From the NCBI RefSeq assembly GCF_028551275.1, contig NZ_CP117025.1:248001-312000 (forward strand): DNA of 64,000 bases. The letters run 5' to 3'. The stretch is from Sphingomonas hankookensis (GTDB lineage Bacteria; Pseudomonadota; Alphaproteobacteria; Sphingomonadales; Sphingomonadaceae). Every line of letters starts with the position of its first letter. Position 1 is the stretch's first letter. Under the pieces are notes generated by a model, which did not search any database, was not told the DNA's origin, and worked only from the letters and a program-made list of their open reading frames with translations. Below, piece after piece: positions 26,176 to 35,395 of the stretch. The position numbers were made by a program, and so were the translations under genes.

Positions 26176-26532
26176 ATGGATCAGCGCGAACCTCCCCCGT
26201 CCTCCGCCCATCGCCGCCGCATCGCGCTGGATGAGCGCACCTGCCGGATGATCTGCCCGATCGCCTCGGCGATGGTCGGCGTCTGCCTGACCGGCATCGG
26301 GCTGCTGCACGTCACCATCACCATGCGCGCGCGCCAGACGATCGCCGACGACCTGCTCTCGGTCGACGCGCTTCTCTTCCTGATCGCGACGCTCAGCTCC
26401 TATTTCGCGCTCAGGGTGCAGGGCACCAGGCGGCTGCACTGGCTGGAGCGGATCGCCGATGCGACCTTCATCCTCGCGATGCTGCTGCTGACGGCGGCAT
26501 GCTTCATCATCACCTACGCGTTGAACCGGTAG
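26176..26532 (+). CDS. Small two- to three-helix membrane protein
   Basis: A 118-residue protein with an N-terminal basic region (about residues 1-25). Three hydrophobic segments follow at about 27-50 (ICPIASAMVGVCLTGIGLLH), 62-80 (LLSVDALLFLIATLSSYFAL) and 94-116. I do not recognise a named family. The ATG at 26176 is chosen because the codons before it are not conserved-looking; the frame is open from 26098. It is divergent from the PiT gene across a 253-base gap in which I see no other gene. Translation from 26176 gives a plausible membrane protein; experimental support is lacking. Confidence 0.65.
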   Translation: MDQREPPPSSAHRRRIALDERTCRMICPIASAMVGVCLTGIGLLHVTITMRARQTIADDLLSVDALLFLIATLSSYFALRVQGTRRLHWLERIADATFILAMLLLTAACFIITYALNR

Positions 26533-26547
26533 GCGCACGCCCCATGC

Positions 26548-26642
26548 GTCACCCCCGCGAAGGCGGGGGTCCATATACGCCGACGCTAGCGATTCCTTCT
26601 CGGCCGTTGGCGGTTATGGGTTCCCGCCTTCGCGGGAATGAC
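26548..26642. repeat. Dispersed palindromic repeat, family 2, copy D
   Basis: A 95-base element with GTCACCCCCGCGAAGGCGGG at one end and TTCCCGCCTTCGCGGGAATG at the other. The core includes GTCGGCGTATATGG when read on the opposite strand. That core and both arms match the copy at 35531-35624, which lies in the other orientation. Arms are self-complementary and would fold into hairpins. It lies between two plus-strand genes. Confidence 0.82.
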
Positions 26643-26737
26643 GAAAAGCCCCCAAACATTACCGATTGTTCAGCGCCCGCTGAACCGCCGGCAACCCGCC
26701 ATTCGCTACGCCCTTCCCCATGAAGGGGAATCGAACG

Positions 26738-27154
26738 ATGCGCGGATGGGCGGGAATCGCGGCGCTGGCGCTGGCCATGCCCGCCGCGGCCAACACGCCG
26801 GCCCAGCTGCCCGCCGGCCTGTGGCTCAGCCCGCACAACAATGTCGCGGTCCGCACCGGTCCGTGCGGCGCGCATCTGTGCGGCTGGGTGGTGTGGGCCA
26901 GCCCGTCCGCGCGCGCCGATGCGAAGGATGGCGGCGTCGACCGGCTGCTCGGCACCGAATTGCTCGAGGATTACGCCGCCGATGGCAGCGGAGCGTGGAC
27001 CGGCACGGTGTTCGTGCCCGACATGGGCCGCCGCTTCGCCTCGCGCATCGACCTGCCCCGCCCCGATACGCTCCGGATTCGCGGCTGTATGTGGGGCGGC
27101 ATGCTCTGCCGGACCCAGAGCTGGTCGCGGATCGAACAGGTGCCGCATGGCTGA
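26738..27154 (+). CDS. Secreted DUF2147-family protein
   Basis: A 138-residue protein with a signal peptide (MRGWAGIAALALAMPAAANT). The mature part has GLWLSPHNNVAVRTGPCGAHLCGWVVW at the start and RIRGCMWGGMLCRTQSW at the end. Two Cys pairs are conserved with the DUF2147 proteins, which have beta-barrel-like folds in the periplasm and no proven function. The ATG at 26738 has AAGGGGAATC upstream, so it is favoured over the ATG at 26720. The last bases overlap the start of the mprF-like gene (ATG at 27147), so it may be a co-expressed envelope protein. A second member lies at 40982-41392. Confidence 0.82.
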   Translation: MRGWAGIAALALAMPAAANTPAQLPAGLWLSPHNNVAVRTGPCGAHLCGWVVWASPSARADAKDGGVDRLLGTELLEDYAADGSGAWTGTVFVPDMGRRFASRIDLPRPDTLRIRGCMWGGMLCRTQSWSRIEQVPHG

Positions 27155-29771
27155 GCTGCGCCGCCTGCTCGATCGCTATCGCACGCCGATCGGCGTCCTG
27201 GTCGTCCTTGCCCTCATCGCGCTGGGCTTCGCCGCGCTCCAGCATCTGACGCAGGAGATCCGCTTCGCCGATGTCCGCGCCGCGCTGCACGACCTGTCGG
27301 TGACCAAGATCGTCCTCGCCCTGCTCGCGACCGCCGGAAGCTATCTGGCGCTGACCTTCTACGACCTGCTGGCGTTGCATACCATCGCCCGCCCGCTCCC
27401 CTGGCGCACCGCCGCACTCGCCTCGTTCACCAGCTATACGCTCAGCCACAATCTTGGCCTCGCGCTGCTGACCGGCGGGTCGGCGCGCTACCGCATCTAC
27501 AGCGCCGCCGGGCTGGACGGCCCCGACGTCGCGCGCGTCGTCGCCATCGCCAGCGGCACCTTCTGGGCCGGAGTCGTCAGCGTCACCGGAGTCGCGCTGC
27601 TGCTGCACCCGGGCGCGCTCGACCTTGCCGGCCTGAAACTGTCGGCAACGCAAGTCCAGGCCGCCGGCTGGAGCATCGCCGTGTTGACGATCGCGCTGCT
27701 CGGCGCCTGCGCGGTCGTGCGCGCGCCGATCCGCCTGTTCGGCTTTACCCTGCCCCTGCCAAGCCCCGGTCTGCTCCTCCTCCAGATCGCCATCGCGCTG
27801 GTCGACATCGCCTGCGCCAGTGCCGCGCTGTTCGTCCTGATCCCCGGCGCCGCGCCCGCTTTGCTGCCCGCCTTCATCCTCGCCTATACGCTCGGCATCG
27901 TCGCCGCCGTCGTCACCCATGTCCCGGGCGGCATCGGCGTGTTCGAAGCGGTCGTGCTGGCGGTGGTCCCGGTCGACCGCGCCACCCTGTTCGCCGCGCT
28001 GATCGCCTATCGCGTGCTCTATTACCTCCTGCCGCTCGGCTTCGGCGTCTTCGTCCTGGCGTGGCACGAAGGTGCGCGCCAGCGCCGCCGCTCCAGCCGC
28101 TTCCTCTCGGGCGTCCGCGCCGTCGCCACCGGAGTCGCTCCGCTGGCGCTGAGCGTCGCGACCTTCATGGCCGGTGCGATGCTGCTGCTGTCCGGCTCGC
28201 TCCCCTCGGTTCGCGCCCGCATGGGCGACCTCGCCGCCATCCTGCCGCTGCCGATGATCGAGTTCAGTTCGATCGCTGCCAGCCTGACCGGCACCGCGCT
28301 GCTCCTGCTCGCCCCCGCCCTCTATCGTCGCCTCGACGGCGCGTTCCTCGCCACCCGCACGCTGCTGATCGCCGCCGCGCTGTTTTCGATTCTCAAGGGG
28401 CTGGATTATGAGGAGGCGACCGCCTGCCTCACCGTCGCCGCGTTGCTGCAATGGACCCGCAGCGCCTTCTACCGCCGCACGGCCGTCACCGGGCAACCGG
28501 TCGGTCCCGGCTGGGTCGCGTCGGTCGCCGCCGTGATCGCACTGACGATCTGGGCGGGCTTCTTCGCCTATCGCCATGTCGATTATTCCGAAAATCTGTG
28601 GTGGAAGTTTGCGCTGCACAGCAATGCGCCGCGTTTCCTGCGCGCGACGCTGGGCGTCATCGTCATGCTCGCCGGTGCCTGTGTCTGGCGGCTGATGTCG
28701 CCGACCGCGACGGCGGCCCGCAGCGCGCTGTCGGAGGTCGATTCGGTGACCGTGCGTCGCATCCTCGCCAGCGCGAACCGGACCGACACGATGCTGGCGC
28801 TGACCGGCGACAAGCGCTTCCTGCTGTCGGACGCCGGCGACGCCTTCGTCATGTACCAGGTCCACGGTGCCAGCTGGGTGGTGATGGGCGATCCGGTCGG
28901 CCCGCGCGAGGCATGGGGCGAGCTGCTGTGGAATCTCCGCGACCTCGCCGACCGCGACCAGGGGCGGCTGCTGCTCTATCAGATTTCGTCGCCGGTGCTC
29001 GATATCGCGATCGGCATGGGGCTGAGCATCGTCAAATATGGCGAGGATGCCGTAGTCGATCTGACCAGCTTCACCCTCGACACCCCCCGCCTGCGCGCGC
29101 TGCGCAAGTCGGAACGCGCGGTCGCGCGCAAGGGCGCGCGGATGCACATCGTCGCCGCCAGCGAACTCGGCCCGATCATGGACGAACTCGAATCGGTCTC
29201 CGACGAATGGCTCCAGGCCAAGGCACAGCGGGAAAAGGGCTTCAGCCTCGGCCATTTCGACCGCGCCTATCTGTCGTTCTTCGACATGGCGGTGGTGACG
29301 ATCGACGACCGCATCGTCGCCTTCGCCAATCTGTGGCTGACCGAAAACCGCAAGGAGGCGTCGGTCGACCTGATGCGCCACCGGTCGGACACCCCGCCCG
29401 GCACGATGGACTATCTGCTCGTCAACCTGATGCTCTGGGCGCAGCAACACGGCTATGCCCGCTTCTCGCTCGGCATGGCGCCGCTGTCGGGGATCGAGGA
29501 TCGCCGGCTCGCTCCGGCATGGGCCAAGGCGGCGGCGTTCATCTTCCGCCATGGCGAGCGCTTCTACGGTTTCCGGGGCCTGCGCACCTACAAGGAGAAG
29601 TTCGCGCCGGGATGGGAGCCGCGCTACATCGCCGGGCCCGGCGGTGTCGGCCTGTTGCGGGGCCTGCGCGACCTGTCCCGCCTGATCTCGCGGCCCCAGC
29701 CCGCGCTCTACCTGCCCCCCGCTCCCGCCGCCGACACCCTCGCGCCCGAACCGAAAGTATCCCAGCCATGA
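27147..29771 (+). CDS. mprF: Phosphatidylglycerol lysyltransferase/flippase, MprF-like
   Basis: An 874-residue bifunctional protein. The N-terminal membrane region (about residues 15-540) is a flippase-like domain with about fourteen helices: LTQEIRFADVRAALHDLS at its start, then TSYTLSHNLGLALLTGGSARYRIY and THVPGGIGVFEAVVL. The C-terminal cytoplasmic domain (about 550-874) is the DUF2156/GNAT-like aminoacyltransferase, with SVDLMRHRSDTPPGTMDYLLVN and GLRTYKEKFAPGWEPRYI. MprF uses lysyl-tRNA to make lysyl-phosphatidylglycerol and moves it to the outer leaflet, reducing negative charge and protecting against cationic peptides. The AcvB-like gene starts inside its stop codon. Confidence 0.92.
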   Translation: MAELRRLLDRYRTPIGVLVVLALIALGFAALQHLTQEIRFADVRAALHDLSVTKIVLALLATAGSYLALTFYDLLALHTIARPLPWRTAALASFTSYTLSHNLGLALLTGGSARYRIYSAAGLDGPDVARVVAIASGTFWAGVVSVTGVALLLHPGALDLAGLKLSATQVQAAGWSIAVLTIALLGACAVVRAPIRLFGFTLPLPSPGLLLLQIAIALVDIACASAALFVLIPGAAPALLPAFILAYTLGIVAAVVTHVPGGIGVFEAVVLAVVPVDRATLFAALIAYRVLYYLLPLGFGVFVLAWHEGARQRRRSSRFLSGVRAVATGVAPLALSVATFMAGAMLLLSGSLPSVRARMGDLAAILPLPMIEFSSIAASLTGTALLLLAPALYRRLDGAFLATRTLLIAAALFSILKGLDYEEATACLTVAALLQWTRSAFYRRTAVTGQPVGPGWVASVAAVIALTIWAGFFAYRHVDYSENLWWKFALHSNAPRFLRATLGVIVMLAGACVWRLMSPTATAARSALSEVDSVTVRRILASANRTDTMLALTGDKRFLLSDAGDAFVMYQVHGASWVVMGDPVGPREAWGELLWNLRDLADRDQGRLLLYQISSPVLDIAIGMGLSIVKYGEDAVVDLTSFTLDTPRLRALRKSERAVARKGARMHIVAASELGPIMDELESVSDEWLQAKAQREKGFSLGHFDRAYLSFFDMAVVTIDDRIVAFANLWLTENRKEASVDLMRHRSDTPPGTMDYLLVNLMLWAQQHGYARFSLGMAPLSGIEDRRLAPAWAKAAAFIFRHGERFYGFRGLRTYKEKFAPGWEPRYIAGPGGVGLLRGLRDLSRLISRPQPALYLPPAPAADTLAPEPKVSQP

Positions 29772-30568
29772 ACCGTCTCGACCGTCGTCGTCGCCTGCGC
29801 CGCCGTTTCGGCATCGGCGCGCTCCTTGCCGGGCTGCTGGTGCTGCTCGGTCTCGCTGCCCCAGCGCTCCATCTGATCGACAGCCAGTCGCTGCGCCTGT
29901 TCGACGGGGGCCGAAAGCATCCGGCGGTCGCCGCCGTCTATATCTCGGGCGACATGGGGCTGCGCTTCGGTCTGGGCAGCGAGGTCGTGCCCGCGCTCGC
30001 CGCGCACGGCATCCCGGTGGTCGGGGTCAGCTCCCCGGTCAATTTCGGCACGCGCAAGACCCGTGAACAGGTCGATGCGATCGTCGCGAACGCGATCCGC
30101 ACCGCGCTGGCACGGACCGGGGCGCAGCGGGTGATCCTGATGGGTCAGTCGTTCGGCGCCGACATGGTATCGGCCACCGCCCCCGACCTGCCCGCCGACC
30201 TGCGCGCGAAAGTCGCGGCGATCAGCGTCGTTGTGCCTGCCGAAACCGTCTATTTCCGCTCCGACCCCACCGGCATCCTCTATCACGGCACGCCCGATGC
30301 CCGTCCCTCCGCGGCGATGCGTACGCTCGACTGGGCACCGGTCATCTGCATCTATGGCCGCGAGGAATCGGACAGCCTGTGCCCGACGCTCCGCGGCAGC
30401 CCTGCGCAGGTCGTCGGCCTGCCTGGCGGGCATTTCCTGCACCATGACGACCAGCTGGTGATCGCCACCATCCTTGCCACGCTGCGCATGGCCGATCCGC
30501 GCATCTTTGCCGGAATTTTTGTGCGCCGCACCCAAGCCCGCCTTGATCCGGACAAATCGTCCACTTAA
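29768..30568 (+). CDS. AcvB/VirJ-like hydrolase (virulence factor domain)
   Basis: A 266-residue exported protein with a basic N-terminus, then a signal anchor or signal peptide near residues 14-35. It has an alpha/beta-hydrolase fold with nucleophile Ser128 in MGQSFGADM. Further motifs are VYISGDMGLRFG near the start and GLPGGHFLHHDD near the end, the latter with the catalytic-type histidine. Homologues such as Agrobacterium AcvB hydrolyse lysyl-phosphatidylglycerol in the periplasm and are encoded with an MprF homologue. The ATGA overlap with the mprF-like gene matches that arrangement, so it likely tunes the lysyl-PG level. A general lipase role cannot be excluded. Confidence 0.85.
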   Translation: MNRLDRRRRLRRRFGIGALLAGLLVLLGLAAPALHLIDSQSLRLFDGGRKHPAVAAVYISGDMGLRFGLGSEVVPALAAHGIPVVGVSSPVNFGTRKTREQVDAIVANAIRTALARTGAQRVILMGQSFGADMVSATAPDLPADLRAKVAAISVVVPAETVYFRSDPTGILYHGTPDARPSAAMRTLDWAPVICIYGREESDSLCPTLRGSPAQVVGLPGGHFLHHDDQLVIATILATLRMADPRIFAGIFVRRTQARLDPDKSST

Positions 30569-30618
30569 TACAGGGTCTGCCGCGACGGGCGGCCGGACAG
30601 GGCGGACCCAGGCGACCG

Positions 30619-31749
30619 ATGAGCGACCAACAGCACGACAATCAGCCGGCGGACGAAGCGACCGAGGCGAAGCGCGGCAACGGCCGGGCCAAATGGATCC
30701 TGATCGCGCTGGTCGTGGTCGCGGCGGTGGTCGGCGGCTGGTGGTACATCGACTATCAGAACAACGGCAAATTCTTCGAAGAGACCAATGACGCCACCGT
30801 GCAGGCCGACATGGTGACGATCGCGCCCAAGGTTTCGGGCTATGTCGAAGAAGTGCTGGTCCGCGACAATCAGGACGTGACCGCCGGCCAGCCGCTGGTC
30901 CGCATCGACCCGCGCGACACCCGTGCGCGGGCGGCGCAGGCCGAGGCGCAGATCGCCGTCGCCGGCGCGCAGGCCGATACCGCCCGCGCGCAGATCACCG
31001 AACAATATGCCGCGATCGATCAGGCCCGCGCCCAGCTGGCCGCCGCGCGCAGCAAGGCCGCCTATGACGCCGGCGAAGTCGCGCGCTACCGCCCGCTCGC
31101 CGCTTCGGGCGCCGAAACCCGCCAGACCCTGGCCCAGCTCGAAGTCACCGCGCGCCAGTCGGCCGACAATGTCCGCGCCGCCGAAGCCGCCGTCGCCGCG
31201 CAGCAGCGCCGCGTCGCCTCGCTGCAAAGCCAGGTCGCGCAGGGCCGCGCGCAGGGACAGGCCGCCCGCGCGCAGCTCGCCGCCGCCAGCGTCGATGTCG
31301 GCGCGACGCAGCTGACCGCACCGATCGCCGGCCGCATCGGCGACAAGACCGTGACCATCGGCCAGTTCGTGCAGGCCGGCACCCGGCTGATGTCGGTCGT
31401 GCCGCTCGACCGGCTCTATATCACCGCGAATTTCAAGGAAACGCAGCTCGCGCTGATGCGCCCGGGCCAGCCGGTCGAGATCGACGTGGATGCGCTCGAC
31501 GGCGTCCACATCAAGGGCCGGGTCGAAAGCATTGCGCCGGGCACCGGCGCGCAATTCTCGCTGCTGCCGCCGCAGAACGCGACCGGCAACTTCACCAAGA
31601 TCACGCAGCGCGTGCCGGTGCGCGTCTCGATCGAGGCGACACCGGAGGCCCGCCGCCTGCTGGTTCCCGGTCTATCGGTCACGGTCACCGTCGACACCCG
31701 CAGCGCACGCGACGAGCTGAAGCAACTGCGCGAGCAGGCGGGCCGCTGA
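30619..31749 (+). CDS. emrA: HlyD/EmrA-family periplasmic adaptor of a multidrug efflux pump
   Basis: A 376-residue membrane-fusion protein. One transmembrane helix (about residues 24-43) is followed by a biotinyl/lipoyl-like barrel at VTIAPKVSGYVEEVLVRDNQ. A long Ala/Gln-rich alpha-helical hairpin (about residues 110-225) comes next, then the second lipoyl half (LTAPIAGRIGDKTVTIGQFV) and a beta-barrel/membrane-proximal domain. It joins the inner-membrane MFS pump to an outer-membrane channel. The next gene starts one base after its stop, and the NodT-type lipoprotein gene completes the tripartite operon. Substrates are probably hydrophobic toxicants or drugs, by family analogy. Confidence 0.92.
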   Translation: MSDQQHDNQPADEATEAKRGNGRAKWILIALVVVAAVVGGWWYIDYQNNGKFFEETNDATVQADMVTIAPKVSGYVEEVLVRDNQDVTAGQPLVRIDPRDTRARAAQAEAQIAVAGAQADTARAQITEQYAAIDQARAQLAAARSKAAYDAGEVARYRPLAASGAETRQTLAQLEVTARQSADNVRAAEAAVAAQQRRVASLQSQVAQGRAQGQAARAQLAAASVDVGATQLTAPIAGRIGDKTVTIGQFVQAGTRLMSVVPLDRLYITANFKETQLALMRPGQPVEIDVDALDGVHIKGRVESIAPGTGAQFSLLPPQNATGNFTKITQRVPVRVSIEATPEARRLLVPGLSVTVTVDTRSARDELKQLREQAGR

Positions 31750-31750
31750 G

Positions 31751-33304
31751 ATGGCCAGCGCGGCCGTGACCGCCGCCCCGCCACAGCGGGCCGATCTTGC
31801 GGCATGGCTGGCGGTGATCGCGGGCAATCTCGGCGCGCTGATGGCGACGCTCGACATCTCGATCGTCAATTCGGCGCTGCCGACCATCCAGGGCGAGATC
31901 GGCGCCAGCGGGACCGAGGGGACGTGGATCGCTACCGCCTATCTCGTCGCCGAAATCGTCATCATCCCCATGGCCGGCTGGTTGCAGCGGATGCTGGGGA
32001 TGCGGACCTTCCTGCTGATCGCCGCCGGACTGTTCACTATCTTCTCGGTCATCTGCGGCATCGCCACGACATTGCCGATGATGATTGTCGGTCGCGTCGG
32101 ACAGGGGTTCACCGGCGGGGCGATGATCCCGACCGCGCAGACGATCATCGCCCAGCGCCTGCCGCCGCACCAGCAGCCGGTCGGCATCGCCGTGTTCGGC
32201 GTGACCGCGATCCTGGGGCCGGTGCTGGGGCCGCTGGTCGGCGGCTGGCTGACCGAGAATATCAGCTGGCACTATGCCTTCTTCCTGAACGTGCCGATCT
32301 GCGCGATCCTCGTCACGCTGCTGCTGGTCGGGCTGCCGCATGAAAAGGCGAAGCTGCACCTGTTCCGCGAGGCGGACTGGCTGGGCATCGCCGGCCTCGC
32401 GCTGGGACTGGGCGGCCTCACCGTGTTCCTCGAGGACGGGCAGCGCGAACAATGGTTCGATTCCGAACTCATCCGCTGGATGGCGTTCACCAGCGCGGTC
32501 GGCTTCGTCCTGCTGTTCTGGGGACAGGCGACCGCGCGGCGCCCGATCATCAAGCTCAAGCTGCTGCTCGACCGGCAATTCGGCGCGGTCGCCCTGATGG
32601 GCATCGTGCTAGGCGTCGTCCTCTACGGCACCAGCTATGCCATCCCGCAGTTCCTCGCCGCGCTGGCGAACTATAATGCGTTGCAGGCGGGCAAGGTCGT
32701 GCTGCTGTCGGGCATCCCCAGCCTGATCCTGATGACGATGGTCCCGATCCTGCTGAAGCGGATCGACATCCGCATCGCGGTGTCGATGGGGCTGCTGATC
32801 ATGGGCACCGCCGCGCTGCTCGACGCCAGCCTCACCGCGCAATCCTCCGGCCCGGACTTCACCGCGTCGCAGCTGCTGCGCGGCGTCGGCCAGATCCTGT
32901 GCATGCTGTTCCTCAGCCAGGCCTGCGTCCGCTCGGTCCCGCCCGAGGATGCGGGCGATGCGTCGGGCCTGTTCAACGCCTTCCGCAATTTGGGCGGCAG
33001 CTTCTCGCTCGCCGGCATCTCGATCCTGCAGGACCAGCGGATGTATTTCCATTCGCGCCGGATGGAGGAGACGCTGAACGCCAACAGCCCCGAGGTGCAG
33101 ACCTATGTCGCGCAGCTCGGCCACGCGGTCGGCGATCCGGCGGTGGGACTTCGGCTGCTCGCGCAACAGATTTCGGCCGAGGCGCTGACCATGACGTACA
33201 ACGACATCTTCTGGATCATGGGCATGGGCACCTTCTGCGTCCTGCCCCTCGTCCTGTTCCTCCGCCCCCTGCCCAAGGGCGCCAAACCGGCGACGGTGCA
33301 TTGA
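31751..33304 (+). CDS. emrB: DHA2-family MFS multidrug efflux transporter
   Basis: A 517-residue inner-membrane transporter with about fourteen predicted helices, as expected for the drug:H+ antiporter-2 group. Motif-rich regions include LDISIVNSALPTIQGEIGAS in helix 1, AYLVAEIVIIPMAGWLQRML, VGRVGQGFTGGAMIPTAQTI, and GVTAILGPVLGPLVGGWLTE (DHA2 motif C). It exports drugs or organic acids against a proton gradient through the neighbouring adaptor and outer-membrane channel. It starts one base after emrA stops, and its stop shares one base with the channel gene (TGATG). No signal peptide is needed. Confidence 0.94.
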   Translation: MASAAVTAAPPQRADLAAWLAVIAGNLGALMATLDISIVNSALPTIQGEIGASGTEGTWIATAYLVAEIVIIPMAGWLQRMLGMRTFLLIAAGLFTIFSVICGIATTLPMMIVGRVGQGFTGGAMIPTAQTIIAQRLPPHQQPVGIAVFGVTAILGPVLGPLVGGWLTENISWHYAFFLNVPICAILVTLLLVGLPHEKAKLHLFREADWLGIAGLALGLGGLTVFLEDGQREQWFDSELIRWMAFTSAVGFVLLFWGQATARRPIIKLKLLLDRQFGAVALMGIVLGVVLYGTSYAIPQFLAALANYNALQAGKVVLLSGIPSLILMTMVPILLKRIDIRIAVSMGLLIMGTAALLDASLTAQSSGPDFTASQLLRGVGQILCMLFLSQACVRSVPPEDAGDASGLFNAFRNLGGSFSLAGISILQDQRMYFHSRRMEETLNANSPEVQTYVAQLGHAVGDPAVGLRLLAQQISAEALTMTYNDIFWIMGMGTFCVLPLVLFLRPLPKGAKPATVH

Positions 33305-34770
33305 TGACGACGCGACCCCTTTCCCTGATCGCCCTGCTGCTGCTCGGCGCCTGCACCGTCGGCCCGAACTATGCCGGCCCGCCCGCGACCGCAGGCGACG
33401 CGGTACGGCGTGGATCGTTCGCCCGTGCGACCGACCCCGCCTTCACCGCCGCCCCCGGCCTCGCGCGCTGGTGGGAGGGGCTGAACGACCCGCTGCTCAC
33501 CCGCCTGGTCGACGACGCGCTGGCACACAGCCCGAGCATCGACCTTGCCCTTGCCCGCGTGCGCGAGGCGCAGGCCCAGCTGACGCAGCAGCGCACCGCG
33601 CAACTGCCCAGCGTCAGCGCCAATGCGACCGTGCTCGGCGCGCGCCTGCCCCCGATCGAGCCGGGCAGCGGCAGCACCGATGTCCAGTTCTACAATGTCG
33701 GCGCCAATGCCAGTTGGGAACTCGACCTGTTCGGCGGCGGCCGGCGTCGCACCGAACAGGCCCGCGCGACCGAGGACGCCCGGTTCGCCGATCTGGCCGA
33801 CGTACAGGTATCGCTGTCGGCCGCCGTCGCGCAGGCCTATGTGGCCTTGCGCGACGTTCAGGCCCGCATCGGCTTGAGCGACGCGACCACCCGCCTGCAA
33901 CAACAGCAGCTGACCCTCACCCGCCAGCGCCTCGCCGCCGGCACCGCGTCGCAACTGTCGGTCGAACGGCTCCAGACCCAGCTGGACAATACGCGGGCGC
34001 AGGCGATCCCGCTCGCCGCCCAGCGCGACGAATATTGCAACCAGCTGGCGGTGCTGACCGGCCGCACGCCGGGCGCGCTCGACGCGACCCTCGGCCCCGT
34101 CGCGCTCGTGCCGCTGCCCCCGGCACAGGTCGCGGTCGGCGACCCGGCCGCGCTGATCGCGCGGCGGCCCGACGTCCGCGCCGCCGAACGCCAGCTTGCC
34201 GCCGGCACCGCCGGGATCGGCGTGGCCAGGGCACGCGAGCTGCCCGGGATCCGTTTCCTCGGCCTGCTGGGGTTGGGCGGCACCTCGCCCGGCGATATCT
34301 TCGACCTCGGCAACATCGCCGCGATCGCCGCGCCCTCGCTCAGCTGGTCGTTCCTCGATTTCGGCAAGGCCCGCGCCGCCACCCGCGTCAGCGAGGCGCA
34401 GCGTGATCAGGCGGACGCGACCTATCGCAAGACCGTGCTCGACGCGCTGCAGGATGCGGAGACCGCCTTGTCGCGCTATGGCAACAGCCGCCGGCAGCTG
34501 GGCCAGCTGGTACAGGCGGAGACGACTGCAAGGCGCGCCACCGCGCTCAACCGCCAGCGCGTGGCGGCGGGCACGACGACGCTGATCGACCAGCTCGACG
34601 TCGAACGCCAGCAGCTGTCGGCGACCGCCGCGGTGACGCAGGCCCGCGCCCAGCTGACCCAATATTATATCGCGGTGAACAAGGCGCTGGGCCTTGGCTG
34701 GACCGATCCGGTCAGCGCGGACGCAGGCCGTTCAGCAACAGCCGCAACGCCGCCGCCAGCTGCAGGCTGA
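33304..34770 (+). CDS. Efflux outer-membrane lipoprotein, NodT/OprM family
   Basis: A 488-residue TolC-like channel. The signal peptide ends in the lipobox LLLLGAC with Cys17 as the lipidated residue. Two repeated coiled hairpins (near residues 65-270 and 275-465) carry family segments such as FYNVGANASWELDLFGGGRR, AGTASQLSVERLQTQLDNTRAQ, and ALIARRPDVRAAERQLAAGTA. It completes the emrAB-type pump with a channel across the outer membrane. It overlaps the convergent TetR gene by 59 bases. The C-terminal tail is low-complexity (ATAATPPPAAG). Confidence 0.93.
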   Translation: MTTRPLSLIALLLLGACTVGPNYAGPPATAGDAVRRGSFARATDPAFTAAPGLARWWEGLNDPLLTRLVDDALAHSPSIDLALARVREAQAQLTQQRTAQLPSVSANATVLGARLPPIEPGSGSTDVQFYNVGANASWELDLFGGGRRRTEQARATEDARFADLADVQVSLSAAVAQAYVALRDVQARIGLSDATTRLQQQQLTLTRQRLAAGTASQLSVERLQTQLDNTRAQAIPLAAQRDEYCNQLAVLTGRTPGALDATLGPVALVPLPPAQVAVGDPAALIARRPDVRAAERQLAAGTAGIGVARARELPGIRFLGLLGLGGTSPGDIFDLGNIAAIAAPSLSWSFLDFGKARAATRVSEAQRDQADATYRKTVLDALQDAETALSRYGNSRRQLGQLVQAETTARRATALNRQRVAAGTTTLIDQLDVERQQLSATAAVTQARAQLTQYYIAVNKALGLGWTDPVSADAGRSATAATPPPAAG

Positions 34771-35293
34771 CCTCACCCTCGGTCATATAGGGCTGGACGA
34801 GGCTGCTGGCCATCCGGATCGTGAACAGCAGGTCGCGCGGGGTGATGTCGATCGCCACCTCGCCGCGCTGCTGTGCGGCGGCCAGCGCGGGGGCGAGGAT
34901 CCGCTCCATCCGCAGCCGCAGCTCCTGAAAACGGGAGATGTTGGCGCGGTCGAGGTGCAGTTCGGCCGCGATCCGGGCCTTCAGCGCCAGCGCGTCGGCG
35001 CCGTTGCGGACCATCGCCTCGATCGTCTGCGCGATCGGCAGCGACGGGTCGAGCGCTTCCTCCAGCCGGTCGGCCTCACGCGAAAAGATCGCCAGCGCCA
35101 GCGCGGCCCGGTCGGGGAAATTGCGGTACAGCGTCGCCCGCCCGACCCCCGCGGCCGCCGCGATGGTTTCCAGCGGCACGCCATAGCCATGGGTCGTGAA
35201 GCTGTGGGCAGCAGCAGCGATCAGCGCATCGCGCCGCCGGGCGGCATCGCGACGCGGCGCGCGCGTCGGCCGGGGATCGGCATCGTCGGTCAT
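34712..35293 (-). CDS. TetR-family transcriptional regulator
   Basis: A 193-residue regulator. The N-terminal helix-turn-helix (about residues 15-60) has DALIAAAAHSFTTHGYGVPL, TIAAAAGVGRATLYRNFPDR and AALALAIFSREADRLEEA. A variable ligand domain follows and contains the C-terminal DUF-like segment typical of these regulators. Being convergent with the efflux operon (59-base overlap with the channel gene), it is the obvious candidate to repress it, but its binding site is not identified. The intergenic region downstream of its start contains two palindromic repeats. Confidence 0.9.
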   Translation of the reverse strand: MTDDADPRPTRAPRRDAARRRDALIAAAAHSFTTHGYGVPLETIAAAAGVGRATLYRNFPDRAALALAIFSREADRLEEALDPSLPIAQTIEAMVRNGADALALKARIAAELHLDRANISRFQELRLRMERILAPALAAAQQRGEVAIDITPRDLLFTIRMASSLVQPYMTEGEVSLQLAAALRLLLNGLRPR

Positions 35294-35395
35294 CGCCCCG
35301 TCCTAACCGGAAAAGGGGCAAAGGTCATCGGGCATCCCTGTCGTAGCAGCGCGTGTCGGGACCGATCGACCTTTGACGAATTGCCCTCGTCCATC

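Noticed and set aside
26826..29552. A 908-residue open frame opposite the mprF-like gene
   Set aside because: Low-complexity Arg/Gly/Gln-rich translation without known motifs; the plus strand carries a full MprF architecture.
30619..34770. Efflux operon considered as a type I protein secretion system
   Set aside because: The inner-membrane component is a 14-helix MFS transporter and not an ABC ATPase, so a drug-efflux pump is the right reading.
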